A stretch of DNA of 64,000 bases from assembly GCA_029266425.1 (NCBI GenBank), contig JAQSWY010000009.1, positions 111,724-175,723 of the forward strand, given 5' to 3'. Below the pieces are notes generated by a model that saw nothing but the letters and a program-made list of their open reading frames with translations, was not told the origin of the DNA and did no database searches. This stretch comes from Xanthobacteraceae bacterium (GTDB taxonomy: Bacteria > Pseudomonadota > Alphaproteobacteria > Rhizobiales > Xanthobacteraceae). Shown here one piece after another: positions 36,612 through 47,944 of this stretch (position 1 is its first letter; each line of letters begins with the position of its first letter). The position numbers and the translations under genes were made by a program.

Positions 36612-38446
36612 TCACAGGCTGTTCAACCCCAGATGACGGTGGGCGGACGTAATTACCGCCAGTGCGTCGCAGCCGGCGAAGATGAAGCCGTCGACACCGC
36701 CCTCCGGAGCCGCCTCCGGCTTTCCCGCGAGCCAGACCGCATGGGCGCCCGCTTGCCTCAACGCGGCGACGGCATCGGTGGCGTGCCCGCCATAGAACTC
36801 GTCGGATGAGCACAGGCAGACGAGCCGGGCATTGGAGGCGCGGAAGGCGACGACAGCGTCCTCGATCGTGGCGAAGCCGCTGTTCATCGGGGCGAGGATG
36901 CCGCCGGCACCGAACAGGTTGCGGGCGAAGCCGGCTCGGGCCGCGAAGGCGGCATGATCGCCGAGATTGGCGAGGAAGACCTGCGGCGGCGTCGGCGCCC
37001 GTTCGGCGGCGTCGCGCAATTGCTCGAAAGGCTCGGCGAGGCGGTGCGGCTGCAATGGTTCGCACAACAGCGCACCCTCCGGCGGTGGGCCGGGAGGGGG
37101 AGCCGCGGCCGGCGCCAGCACGGCGGTTTTCGCCTCGCCCAGCAGCGGGAATTCCGAGGTGCCGGTGATCGGCGCGCGCCGGGTCGCGATGTCTTTCATG
37201 CGCGCGATGCGCGCCTGCTCGATCATTGCCTGCCACATGCCGGAGGCGAGCGCTTCGACCATGCCGCCCTTGCGCTCGATGGCGCGGAACAGTTCCCACG
37301 CCGCCTCCGAGAGCTTGTCGGTGTGCTCCTCCACCGCGCCCGCGCCGGCGGCCGGGTCAGTGACGCGATGGAGGTTCGATTCCTCCATCAGCACGAACTG
37401 GGTGTTGCGGGCGAGCCGGCGGGCAAACCCGTCCGGCAGGCCCAGCGCTTCGCTGAAAGGCAGCACGGTGAGGCTGTCGGCGCCCCCGACGCCTCCGGCA
37501 AACGCGGCAAGCGTGCTGCGCAGCAGGTTCACATGGGCGTCGCGCCGGGTGAGGCTGCGCCACGCCGTCTCGGCATGGATGGCGAGCGGCGGCGGCTCCG
37601 TCACGCCGCATGCCTCGAGCGCCCGCGCCCAGAGCAACCGCAGCGCGCGCAGCTTGGCCATGGTGGCGAACTGCGCGACGTCCGCGGTGATTGCGACCTC
37701 GATGCTCCGCGCCGCATCGACGAGATCGAGACCCGCTCCTTCCAGCGCCCGGAGATACGCGAGCGCAGTGGCGAGGACGGCCGCGAGTTCCTGCACATCG
37801 GTGGCGCCGGCCGCGTGATGGATGCGCCCATCGGCCCGCACCATCGGCGCGCGATAGGCCCGCGAGCGTAGCGTCGTCACCGTCTGGCCGAGCCGGGCGG
37901 ACAGTGCCTCCCATTCGATCGGCGCGGCGCCGAGCGCGGCGAAATCGCCGATCGGATCGAGCCCGAAGCGGATGTCGAGCGTGGTCGGCGGTAGCCCCTG
38001 CTTCTCCGCCAGCGCGGCCAATGCCAGCGCGATGTTCCGGCCCTGGAATTTGCCGACCTCGACCCTCAGGGTCGCGAGATCGAGCATGACGGCGTCGAGC
38101 GCACGGGAAATCGCTTCCGCCGTTTCCGGCAGGCCGAAGCCGCGGGCCGAAGGGGCGGAGGCGAAGATCAGCGCAATGCCGTCGGAGCCGCCTTCGAGGT
38201 CCTCCAATGCCTGCGCGTTCGCCGCGACCGGGTCGGGATCCTCGATGCGGGAGATTACCCGCCAGCGCGCCCCCGGCGCCCGCCCGGCGATAGGCGCGGC
38301 ATCGGAACGGCGGGGCGGCAGGGCGTCGAGGGTGAAGCCATCGCGGGTGCGCGTGACCAGACGCTTGTCGTACGGCGCGCCCTTCAGCACGGCTTCGACA
38401 AGGCGCAGCCAGTCTTCGCGCGTCGCCTCTGGGAAGCCGTGCTCCA

Positions 38447-38447
<1 letters not shown>
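36612..38447 (-). CDS. mutA: Methylmalonyl-CoA mutase, small subunit
   Basis: 611 aa. It has the mutase barrel fold (HAETAWRSLTRRDAHVNLLRSTLAAFAGGVGGADS and RLARNTQFVLMEESNLHRVTDPAAGAG) and a degenerate C-terminal B12-like domain without the DxHxxG motif, as in the non-catalytic subunit of heterodimeric mutases. It should pair with MutB. Its start overlaps the pccA stop by one base (ATG at 38447), tying carboxylase and mutase into one transcript. Confidence 0.93.
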
Positions 38448-40462
<2,015 letters not shown>

Positions 40463-40498
40463 GCGTTTCTTCCTTGATCGCGTGGCGCTTCATTTCCC

Positions 40499-40575
40499 GT
40501 CATGGCCGGGCTTGTCCCGGCCATCCACGTCTGTGCGGCCGGTTCGTGGATGCCCGGGACAAGCCCGGGCATGAC
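40499..40575. repeat. R2 intergenic palindromic repeat, copy 5
   Basis: Arms GTCATGGCCGGGCTTGTCCC and GGGACAAGCCCGGGCATGAC are nearly perfect inverted repeats, between the pccB stop and the pccA start. Confidence 0.85.
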
Positions 40576-40589
40576 GGCGGGTGGATTGC

Positions 40590-42122
<1,533 letters not shown>

Positions 42123-42304
42123 GCGCGTCCCAGCTCCCGCGGCGGCGCCTCTCGGATCGGCGCGGCACTCTTATCCGTTTTCCTGAAGCTAGCGGCAAAT
42201 GATTGCTAGCGGAATCGGCCCTTGGGAGGGAGCGGTGTCAATTCTGTAACGCGCCGGCTGGCGCCCGTGCGTCGCTTCATGGGCCGGTGTGCTGTCCGCT
42301 TTCG

Positions 42305-42327
42305 CCCTCTCCCCATTGGGGAGAGGG
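42305..42327. repeat. CCCTCTCCCC hairpin repeat
   Basis: Perfect 10-bp arms CCCTCTCCCC and GGGGAGAGGG with an ATT loop. Confidence 0.85.
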
Positions 42328-42392
42328 CTGGCGCGAGGGGCCTTCAACGTTCCGCAATGACGCTCCCCCTCACCGACCCGCTTCGCGGGCCA

Positions 42393-42413
42393 CCTCTCCC
42401 CGTCGGGGAGAGG
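42393..42413. repeat. CCTCTCCCCG hairpin repeat
   Basis: Palindrome of 21 bases with arms CCTCTCCCC / GGGGAGAGG, identical over its full length to the copy at 53517-53537 and lying 15 bp from the gmaS stop. Confidence 0.85.
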
Positions 42414-42428
42414 AACTGCGCGCCAGCC

Positions 42429-43730
42429 TCAGATATCCAGCGTGTTGTCGCGCTCCCACTGGGTGAGGTGGCGGGCATAGGCGTTCCATTCCTCGCCCTT
42501 CAGCTTGAGAAAGCCGTCGACCAGCGGGGCGCCGAGGGCGGCGCGCAGCACATTGGAGCGGGAGAGCGCGCGCAGCGCGTCGAGCAGGTTCAGCGGCAGC
42601 CGCTTGGCGCCGCGCACCCTGTGGCCGTCGGTGTACATGTTGATGTCGAGCCGCTTGCCCGGATCGCGCTGGTTCTGCACGCCGTCGAGCCCGGCGGCGA
42701 GCACCGCGGCGGGGAGCAGATACGGGTTAGCCGCGCCGTCGGCGAGGCGGAACTCGAAGCGTCCGGCATCGGGGATGCGGATCATGTGGGTTCGGTTGTT
42801 GCCGGTATAGGTCACGGTGTTCGGCGCCCAGGTGGCGCCGGAGACGGTGCGCGGCGCATTGATGCGCTTGTACGAGTTCACCGTCGGATTGGTGATGGCG
42901 CAGATCGCGTCGGCGCTATGGATCAGGCCGCCGATGAAGTGGTAGCCGAGTTGCGACAGGCCGAGTTCGCCATTCGGATCGGCGAACACATTGTCCTCGC
43001 CCTGCCAGAGCGAGGTGTGCATGTGGCAGCCCGAGCCGGTGAGGTCGATGAACGGCTTCGGCATGAAGGTGGCGCGAAGGCCGTGCTTTTCGGCGATCGA
43101 CTTGACCATGTATTTGAAGAACACGTGGCGGTCGGCGGTGATCAGCGCGTCGTCATAGGACCAGTTCATCTCGAACTGGCCGTTGGCATCCTCATGGTCG
43201 TTCTGGTAGCAGCCCCAGCCCAGCGCCAGCATGGCGTCGGAGATTTCGCTGATCACGTCGAAGCGGCGCATCAGGGCGGATTGGTCGTAGCAGGGCTTGG
43301 TGGCATTGTCGGCCGCGTCCGAGATGCCCGAGCCGTCCGGGGTGATGAGGAAATACTCGCACTCGACGCCGGTCTTCATCTGGTAGCCGATGGAATCGGC
43401 CCCCATCATCGTGTTCTTGAGCACATTGCGCGGTGCCTGCGGCACCAGCTCGTCATTCATCACGAGGTCGGAGGCGAGCCAGCCGATCTCCGGCTTCCAG
43501 GGCAGCTGGATCAGGCTCAAAGGATCGGGCACCGCGAACAGGTCGGGATCGGCCGGCGTCATGTCGAGCCAGGTGGCGAAGCCGGCAAAGCCGGCGCCCG
43601 CCTTCTGCATCTCGCCGATCGCCTGGGCCGGCACCAGCTTTGCCCGCAGCGAGCCGAACAGGTCGACATAGGAGATGAGGAAATACTTGATGCCGCGGTC
43701 CTTCGCGACCTTCGCCAGATCGTTCGCCAT
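42429..43730 (-). CDS. gmaS: Gamma-glutamylmethylamide synthetase (type III-like glutamine synthetase fold)
   Basis: 433 aa from the ATG at 43730, preceded by AGGA; an ATG at 43781 would sit at the edge of repeat R2 without a ribosome site. It has the glutamine-synthetase catalytic fold: ECEYFL, the ATP/Glu-binding GSGCHMHTSLW, NSYKRINAP and the RIPDAGRFEFR segment. On sequence alone it is a GlnT/GmaS-type synthetase. The mgsABC genes directly upstream in the operon identify it as GmaS, which joins methylamine to glutamate using ATP, the first step of the N-methylglutamate pathway. Confidence 0.85.
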   Translation of the reverse strand: MANDLAKVAKDRGIKYFLISYVDLFGSLRAKLVPAQAIGEMQKAGAGFAGFATWLDMTPADPDLFAVPDPLSLIQLPWKPEIGWLASDLVMNDELVPQAPRNVLKNTMMGADSIGYQMKTGVECEYFLITPDGSGISDAADNATKPCYDQSALMRRFDVISEISDAMLALGWGCYQNDHEDANGQFEMNWSYDDALITADRHVFFKYMVKSIAEKHGLRATFMPKPFIDLTGSGCHMHTSLWQGEDNVFADPNGELGLSQLGYHFIGGLIHSADAICAITNPTVNSYKRINAPRTVSGATWAPNTVTYTGNNRTHMIRIPDAGRFEFRLADGAANPYLLPAAVLAAGLDGVQNQRDPGKRLDINMYTDGHRVRGAKRLPLNLLDALRALSRSNVLRAALGAPLVDGFLKLKGEEWNAYARHLTQWERDNTLDI

Positions 43731-43791
43731 TCGTCGGTCCTGTTCCCCTGCGGCCCGTTTCGGGCTCGTATGCTCATGCATTTATAAGGCC

Positions 43792-43895
43792 GTCATCCCG
43801 GCGGAGCCGCTCTGCGGCGCAGCGCTGGGATCGCGCGAAGTCCTTCGCATCAATCGTCTCGCGATCCCGGCTCTCGCTGCGCTCGCCCGGATGAC
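43792..43895. repeat. R2 intergenic palindromic repeat, copy 6
   Basis: Starts GTCATCCCGG, ends CCCGGATGAC; long variant with two GATCGCG/CGCGATC segments. It separates mgsC from gmaS. Confidence 0.75.
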
Positions 43896-43901
43896 GACAA
43901 G

Positions 43902-45251
43902 TCAGAAGGCCGCGTTCTTTCCCGGTATCCAGTCGGTCCCCGCCAGCGGCACCTGTGCCATCGCTGCCGCCTCGATGGTCAGCGCGACGAGATCCTCCGG
44001 CTCCAGATTGTGCACATGGCTCTTGCCGCAGGCGCGGGCGATGGTCTGCGCCTCCAGTGTCAGCACGGCGAGGTAGTTGGCGAGCCGGCGGCCGGCGGCG
44101 ACGGGATCGAGCCGTGCCATCAGCGCCGGGTCCTGGGTGGTGATGCCGGCGGGATCGCGGCCCTCGTGCCAGTCGTCATAGGCGCCGGCGCGGGTGCCGA
44201 GCGCTTCGTATTCGGCGGCGTAATGCGGGTCGTTGTCGCCGAGCGCCACCAGCGCCGCGGTGCCGATGGCGACCGCATCCGCCCCGAGCGCCAGCGCCTT
44301 GGCCACATCGGCGCCGTTGCGGATACCGCCGGAGACGATGAGCTGCACCTTGCGGTGCATGCCGAGATCCTGCAGCGCCTTCACCGCCTGACGTACCGCT
44401 GCCAGCGTCGGAATGCCGACATTCTCGATGAAGACTTCCTGGGTCGCTGCGGTGCCGCCCTGCATGCCGTCGACGACGACGACGTCCGCGCCCGACTTCA
44501 CCGCGAGCGCCGTGTCGTAATAGGGCCGCGCGGCGCCGACCTTCACATAGATCGGCTTCTCCCAGTCGGTGATCTCGCGCAGTTCCTCGATCTTGATCTC
44601 GAGATCGTCCGGCCCGGTCCAGTCCGGATGGCGGCAGGCCGAGCGCTGATCGATGCCCGCCGGCAGCGTGCGCATCTTGGCGACTCGCTCGGTGATCTTC
44701 TGGCCGAGCAGCATGCCGCCGCCGCCGGGCTTGGCGCCCTGGCCGACCACCACCTCGATGGCGTCGGCGCGGCGCAGATCGTCCGGGTTCATGCCGTAGC
44801 GCGAGGGCAGATACTGATAGACCAGCTTCGAGGAGTGGCCGCGTTCCTCATTGGTCATGCCGCCGTCGCCGGTGGTGGTCGAGGTGCCCATGGCCGAGGC
44901 GCCGCGCCCCAGCGCTTCCTTCGCATTGGCTGAGAGCGAGCCGAAGCTCATGCCGGCAATGGTGATCGGGATCTTCAGCTCGATCGGGTTCCTGGCGAAG
45001 CGAGTGCCGAGCACGACCTCGGTGGAGCACTTCTCGCGATAGCCCTCCAGCGGATAGCGCGAGATCGAGGCGCCGAGGAATAATAGGTCGTCGAAATGCG
45101 GGACCTTACGCTTGGCGCCGCCACCACGGATGTCATAGATGCCGGTCGCCGCGGCGCGGCGGATTTCCGACAGCGTGTATTCGTCGAAGGTCGCCGAAGC
45201 GCGGGGCAAGGTCTGCGGCGGCTTGCGCGGCGTGTTGGTGATGTCGTTCAT
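43902..45251 (-). CDS. mgsC: N-methylglutamate synthase, FMN-binding glutamate-synthase-like subunit
   Basis: 449 aa matching the central FMN domain of glutamate synthase: GMSFGSLSANAKEALGRGA, GEGG-like TTGDGGMTNEE, KPGGGGMLLGQKI, VVVDGMQGGTAATQEV and the phosphate-binding SGGIRNGADVAKALALGADAV. The 3Fe-4S cysteine cluster expected just before the ATQDP motif is absent; the region reads GRDPAGITTQDP with no cysteines. Only two Cys occur in the whole protein. It should transfer the methylamine-bearing nitrogen to 2-oxoglutarate to give N-methylglutamate. It lies 8 bp after mgsB. Confidence 0.85.
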   Translation of the reverse strand: MNDITNTPRKPPQTLPRASATFDEYTLSEIRRAAATGIYDIRGGGAKRKVPHFDDLLFLGASISRYPLEGYREKCSTEVVLGTRFARNPIELKIPITIAGMSFGSLSANAKEALGRGASAMGTSTTTGDGGMTNEERGHSSKLVYQYLPSRYGMNPDDLRRADAIEVVVGQGAKPGGGGMLLGQKITERVAKMRTLPAGIDQRSACRHPDWTGPDDLEIKIEELREITDWEKPIYVKVGAARPYYDTALAVKSGADVVVVDGMQGGTAATQEVFIENVGIPTLAAVRQAVKALQDLGMHRKVQLIVSGGIRNGADVAKALALGADAVAIGTAALVALGDNDPHYAAEYEALGTRAGAYDDWHEGRDPAGITTQDPALMARLDPVAAGRRLANYLAVLTLEAQTIARACGKSHVHNLEPEDLVALTIEAAAMAQVPLAGTDWIPGKNAAF

Positions 45252-45259
45252 CGCCGGCC

Positions 45260-45985
45260 TCAGTAGCTCGACACGTTGTCGACGTGGAAATGATAGAGCG
45301 TGCGGGCCGAGCCGTAGCGGCGGAACTCGTCGGTATCGACCTCGCCCAGCAGCCCGGCGGCTTCGAGCTTCGACGCCAGCAGCGCGCGGTGCTCCTCGCG
45401 CATCTCCTTCTCTATGCAGTCGGCGCCGAGGCTCGCCACCGTGCCGCGCACGAACAGCTTCGCTTCATAGAGGCTGTCGCCGAGCGCCTCGCCGGCGTCG
45501 CCCAGCACGACAAGCGCGCCGGCCTGCGCCATGAAGGCGCTCATATGGCCGACCGAGCCCTTCACCACGATGTCGATGCCCTTCATCGAGATGCCGCAGC
45601 GCGCCGACGCATTGCCCTCGATCACCAGCAGGCCGCCGCAGCCGGTGGCCCCGGCGGCCTGGCTGGCATCGCCCTTCACCCGGACGAAGCCGCTCATCAT
45701 GTTCTCGGCGACGCCGACACCGGCATTGCCGTTGACGATCACGGTGGCGAGCTTGTTCATGCCGGCGCAGTAATAGCCGGCATGGCCGTCGATCTCGACG
45801 GTGACCGGGGCATCGATGCCGGCGGCGAGCGCGTGGCGACCGCGCGGATTGAGCACCTGCCACCTTGTGGCGTTGGTGTCGGGCATCGAGGCGTGGAGCG
45901 CGGCGTTCAACTCGCGCACGCTCGAGGTCGAAAGGTCGACCACGCGCGCGCCCGTCGGCGTATCGAGTGCCGTGACGTTCATCAT
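45260..45985 (-). CDS. mgsB: N-methylglutamate synthase, GXGXG (GltB C-terminal-like) subunit
   Basis: 241 aa. A right-handed beta-helix GXGXG domain as at the C terminus of glutamate synthase large subunit: NGNAGVGVAENMMSG, GDASQAAGATGCGG and KGSVGHMSAFMAQAG repeats are visible. It is structural, linking the amidotransferase and FMN subunits. The first of two ATG codons (45985) overlaps the mgsA stop (ATGA); the second (45982) is also possible. Confidence 0.87.
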   Translation of the reverse strand: MMNVTALDTPTGARVVDLSTSSVRELNAALHASMPDTNATRWQVLNPRGRHALAAGIDAPVTVEIDGHAGYYCAGMNKLATVIVNGNAGVGVAENMMSGFVRVKGDASQAAGATGCGGLLVIEGNASARCGISMKGIDIVVKGSVGHMSAFMAQAGALVVLGDAGEALGDSLYEAKLFVRGTVASLGADCIEKEMREEHRALLASKLEAAGLLGEVDTDEFRRYGSARTLYHFHVDNVSSY

Positions 45986-46878
45986 GCGTGTTCCCAGAAA
46001 TAGACCTTGCCCGGCTCCGGCTCCCAGACCTTCGCCTTCTCGATGCCCGGTAGGTCGACGAGGGCGCGGTATTCCGAGCCGAAGGCGACATACTGGTCGG
46101 TCTCGGCGAGCACCGCCGGCTTGCAGGCGATCGGATCGCGCAGCACGCCGAAGCCGCTCTCGGTGCCGACCACGAAGGTGTAGAAGCCGTCGAGATCGTC
46201 GAGCGAATGGCTCAGGGCCTCCCCCAGTGTGTCGCCCGCCTTCATGCGGTAGGTGAGATAGGCGGCAGCCACTTCGCTGTCATTGTCGGTGGCGAGCCTG
46301 AGGCCCTCGCGCTCCAGCTCGCGGCGCACCCCGGCATGGTTCGACAGCGAGCCATTGTGCACCAGACACTGGTCCGGGCCGGTGGAAAAGGGGTGGGCAC
46401 CGTCGGTCGTCACCGCGCTCTCGGTCGCCATCCTTGTATGGCCGATGGCGTGGGTGCCGCTCATGGTGTCGAGCGCGAAGCGGGTCGCCACATCCGAGGG
46501 CAGGCCGACCTCCTTGTAGAGCTCCATCCGCGAACCCGTGCCGACCACGCGCATCTCCGGCGCCAGCTTGGCGAGCGCCGCTCGCACTGCGTCCTGCTGG
46601 GCCTCGGGCAGGCTGAGTACCGCGTGGGTGGCACGCGGCGAGACCGCGATCTCGACGCCCGCCTCCGCCTTGAGCTTGTCCGCGAGCGCGGCGAAATCCG
46701 CGCCTTCGGGGCCGCGCACGGTGAGCTTGATGCTGCCCGGGGCGCCGGCGCCATACACGGCGAAACCCGCCGAGTCCGGCCCGCGGTCGCACATCACGCC
46801 GAGCATGCCGGCGATCAGCGCGCCGAGCTCCGGCTCCAGCGTCTTGTCCTTGAGAAACAGGCCGACGATTCCGCACAT
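45982..46878 (-). CDS. mgsA: N-methylglutamate synthase, class II glutamine amidotransferase subunit
   Basis: 298 aa. It is an N-terminal nucleophile hydrolase with the catalytic Cys at position 2 (MCGIVGLF). GHTRMATES and LVHNGSLSNH are the glutaminase substrate-binding blocks of class II amidotransferases. It should release methylamine or ammonia from gamma-glutamylmethylamide for the FMN subunit. It is the first gene of the mgsABC-gmaS operon; a 7+7-bp palindrome 80-100 bp upstream is a likely operator. Confidence 0.87.
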   Translation of the reverse strand: MCGIVGLFLKDKTLEPELGALIAGMLGVMCDRGPDSAGFAVYGAGAPGSIKLTVRGPEGADFAALADKLKAEAGVEIAVSPRATHAVLSLPEAQQDAVRAALAKLAPEMRVVGTGSRMELYKEVGLPSDVATRFALDTMSGTHAIGHTRMATESAVTTDGAHPFSTGPDQCLVHNGSLSNHAGVRRELEREGLRLATDNDSEVAAAYLTYRMKAGDTLGEALSHSLDDLDGFYTFVVGTESGFGVLRDPIACKPAVLAETDQYVAFGSEYRALVDLPGIEKAKVWEPEPGKVYFWEHA

Positions 46879-46958
46879 TGGCGGGGCCTCCGAATGGTCG
46901 GGGAGATCTGATGACGCTTGTAGGCGGGCGCGCGCGAGGCGTCAACGGGAGGAATATA

Positions 46959-46977
46959 AGTTTCTTTTAGAGAAACT
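46959..46977. promoter_or_regulatory. AGTTTCT-N5-AGAAACT palindrome upstream of mgsA
   Basis: Perfect 7-bp arms with a 5-bp spacer in an AT-rich patch, 81-99 bp before the mgsA start. It lies between the mgs operon and the XRE-cupin regulator gene and is the best candidate operator for that regulator. Confidence 0.55.
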
Positions 46978-46994
46978 AATCCATCCCGTGCAAC

Positions 46995-47077
46995 GTCATC
47001 CTCGGCCTTGTGCCGAGGACCTCGATTCCTGACAGCGCCTCGGGAATCGAGATGGCAGGCACAAGGCCGGCCATGAC
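46995..47077. repeat. R2 intergenic palindromic repeat, copy 7
   Basis: Runs from GTCATCCTCGG to CCGGCCATGAC, with TCGATTCCTGACAGCGCCTC in the middle, a mid-part also recognisable in copy 9 (59213). Confidence 0.75.
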
Positions 47078-47094
47078 GTTGTCCAGTTTGGCGA

Positions 47095-47754
47095 TCACCG
47101 CACCTCGCGCGGATAGACGATGATCGACAGATACGTCATCGGCCGCACCAGCAATTCCTCGGGACCGTGATTGGCGCCGCTGTCGAACAGCAACGAGTCC
47201 CCCGGCCGCAGATGATAGACGCGATCGCCGTGGCGATAGATCACTTCGCCGCTCAGCATGTGGATGAACTCCACCCCGGCATGGCGGAAGCCGGTATAGG
47301 GCACCGCCTCCTCGCTCAGCGTGATGAGATAGGGCTCGACCGCTACCTCGCCGCCGAGCGCATGGCCGAGCAATTCGTACTGGTGCCCGACCTTGGTGCC
47401 GCGCCGCTCGATGTGTACGCCCTGGCCGGCCGGCACGAAGGAGCAGTCGCGTTTCTCCTCGAAGCCGGCGAACAGTGTCGAGAGCGGCACGTTCAGCACG
47501 TTGGAGATCGCCTGCAGCGTGCCGAGCGAGGGCGAGATGAGCCCGTTCTCGATCTTGGACAGCATGCCGACCGAGATGCCCGCCGCGCTGGCGAGATCGG
47601 AGACGGTGAGGTCGAGCCCCCGGCGCACCGCGCGCACCTGGAGGCCAAGTGCCTGTTCGAGGGTGCGGTCGCTGGCGGCCGGCGCGCCCGAACCGGTGCG
47701 CAATTCGTCGACGGTGCTCTCGGCGATCTTGGTCTCGCGCGGCTTGGTCGACAC
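47095..47754 (-). CDS. XRE-cupin transcriptional regulator
   Basis: 219 aa, GTG start at 47754 with a GGAGA ribosome site. Residues about 38-92 form an XRE-type HTH (VSDLASAAGISVGMLSKIENGLISPSLGTLQAIS). The C-terminal half is a cupin_2 domain (FRHAGVEFIHMLSGEVIYRHGD, LRPGDSLLFDSGANHGPE) with conserved His/Glu metal-binding positions. It probably senses a small molecule and controls the mgs-gma operon that follows it in the same direction. Confidence 0.92.
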   Translation of the reverse strand: MSTKPRETKIAESTVDELRTGSGAPAASDRTLEQALGLQVRAVRRGLDLTVSDLASAAGISVGMLSKIENGLISPSLGTLQAISNVLNVPLSTLFAGFEEKRDCSFVPAGQGVHIERRGTKVGHQYELLGHALGGEVAVEPYLITLSEEAVPYTGFRHAGVEFIHMLSGEVIYRHGDRVYHLRPGDSLLFDSGANHGPEELLVRPMTYLSIIVYPREVR

Positions 47755-47846
47755 CTTGTCCGATCTCCCGATTCACCCGGCGGTTGATGGCCGAGCTTAC
47801 GCGACAGGAAAGCCGGCTGATAGGACGAGCCGGTGCGCGTCATGCG

Positions 47847-47874
47847 CGCACCGTCACAGTCGCACCGTCACAGT
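47847..47874. repeat. 14-bp tandem direct repeat
   Basis: CGCACCGTCACAGT occurs twice head to tail, 70-98 bp upstream of sthA and about 93 bp upstream of the XRE-cupin start, in the divergent promoter region. Possibly a two-site operator. Confidence 0.6.
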
Positions 47875-47944
47875 ACCTTGGCATTCATCGTGCATCGCTC
47901 GGCGTTGCAGCCTACCGGCTGCTGAACCTCATGTGAAAAGCTCC

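Larger units (their letters stand above)
42123..42428. other. Gene-free 306-bp stretch between pccB and gmaS
   Basis: Contains the pccB promoter region, with direct repeats GCTAGCGG at 42188-42195 and 42205-42212, and two GC-rich palindromes at 42305 and 42393. No coding sequence is apparent. No cobalamin riboswitch features are visible in front of pccB. Confidence 0.7.

Noticed and set aside
42123..42428. Cobalamin riboswitch upstream of the pccB-mutB genes
   Set aside because: I looked for a B12-box-like conserved core and saw none; only GC palindromes and short direct repeats are present.
47393..47944. In-frame N-terminal extension of sthA by 184 residues
   Set aside because: It crosses the antisense of the XRE-cupin gene and the intergenic region; the flavoprotein fold begins at the ATG at 47945.
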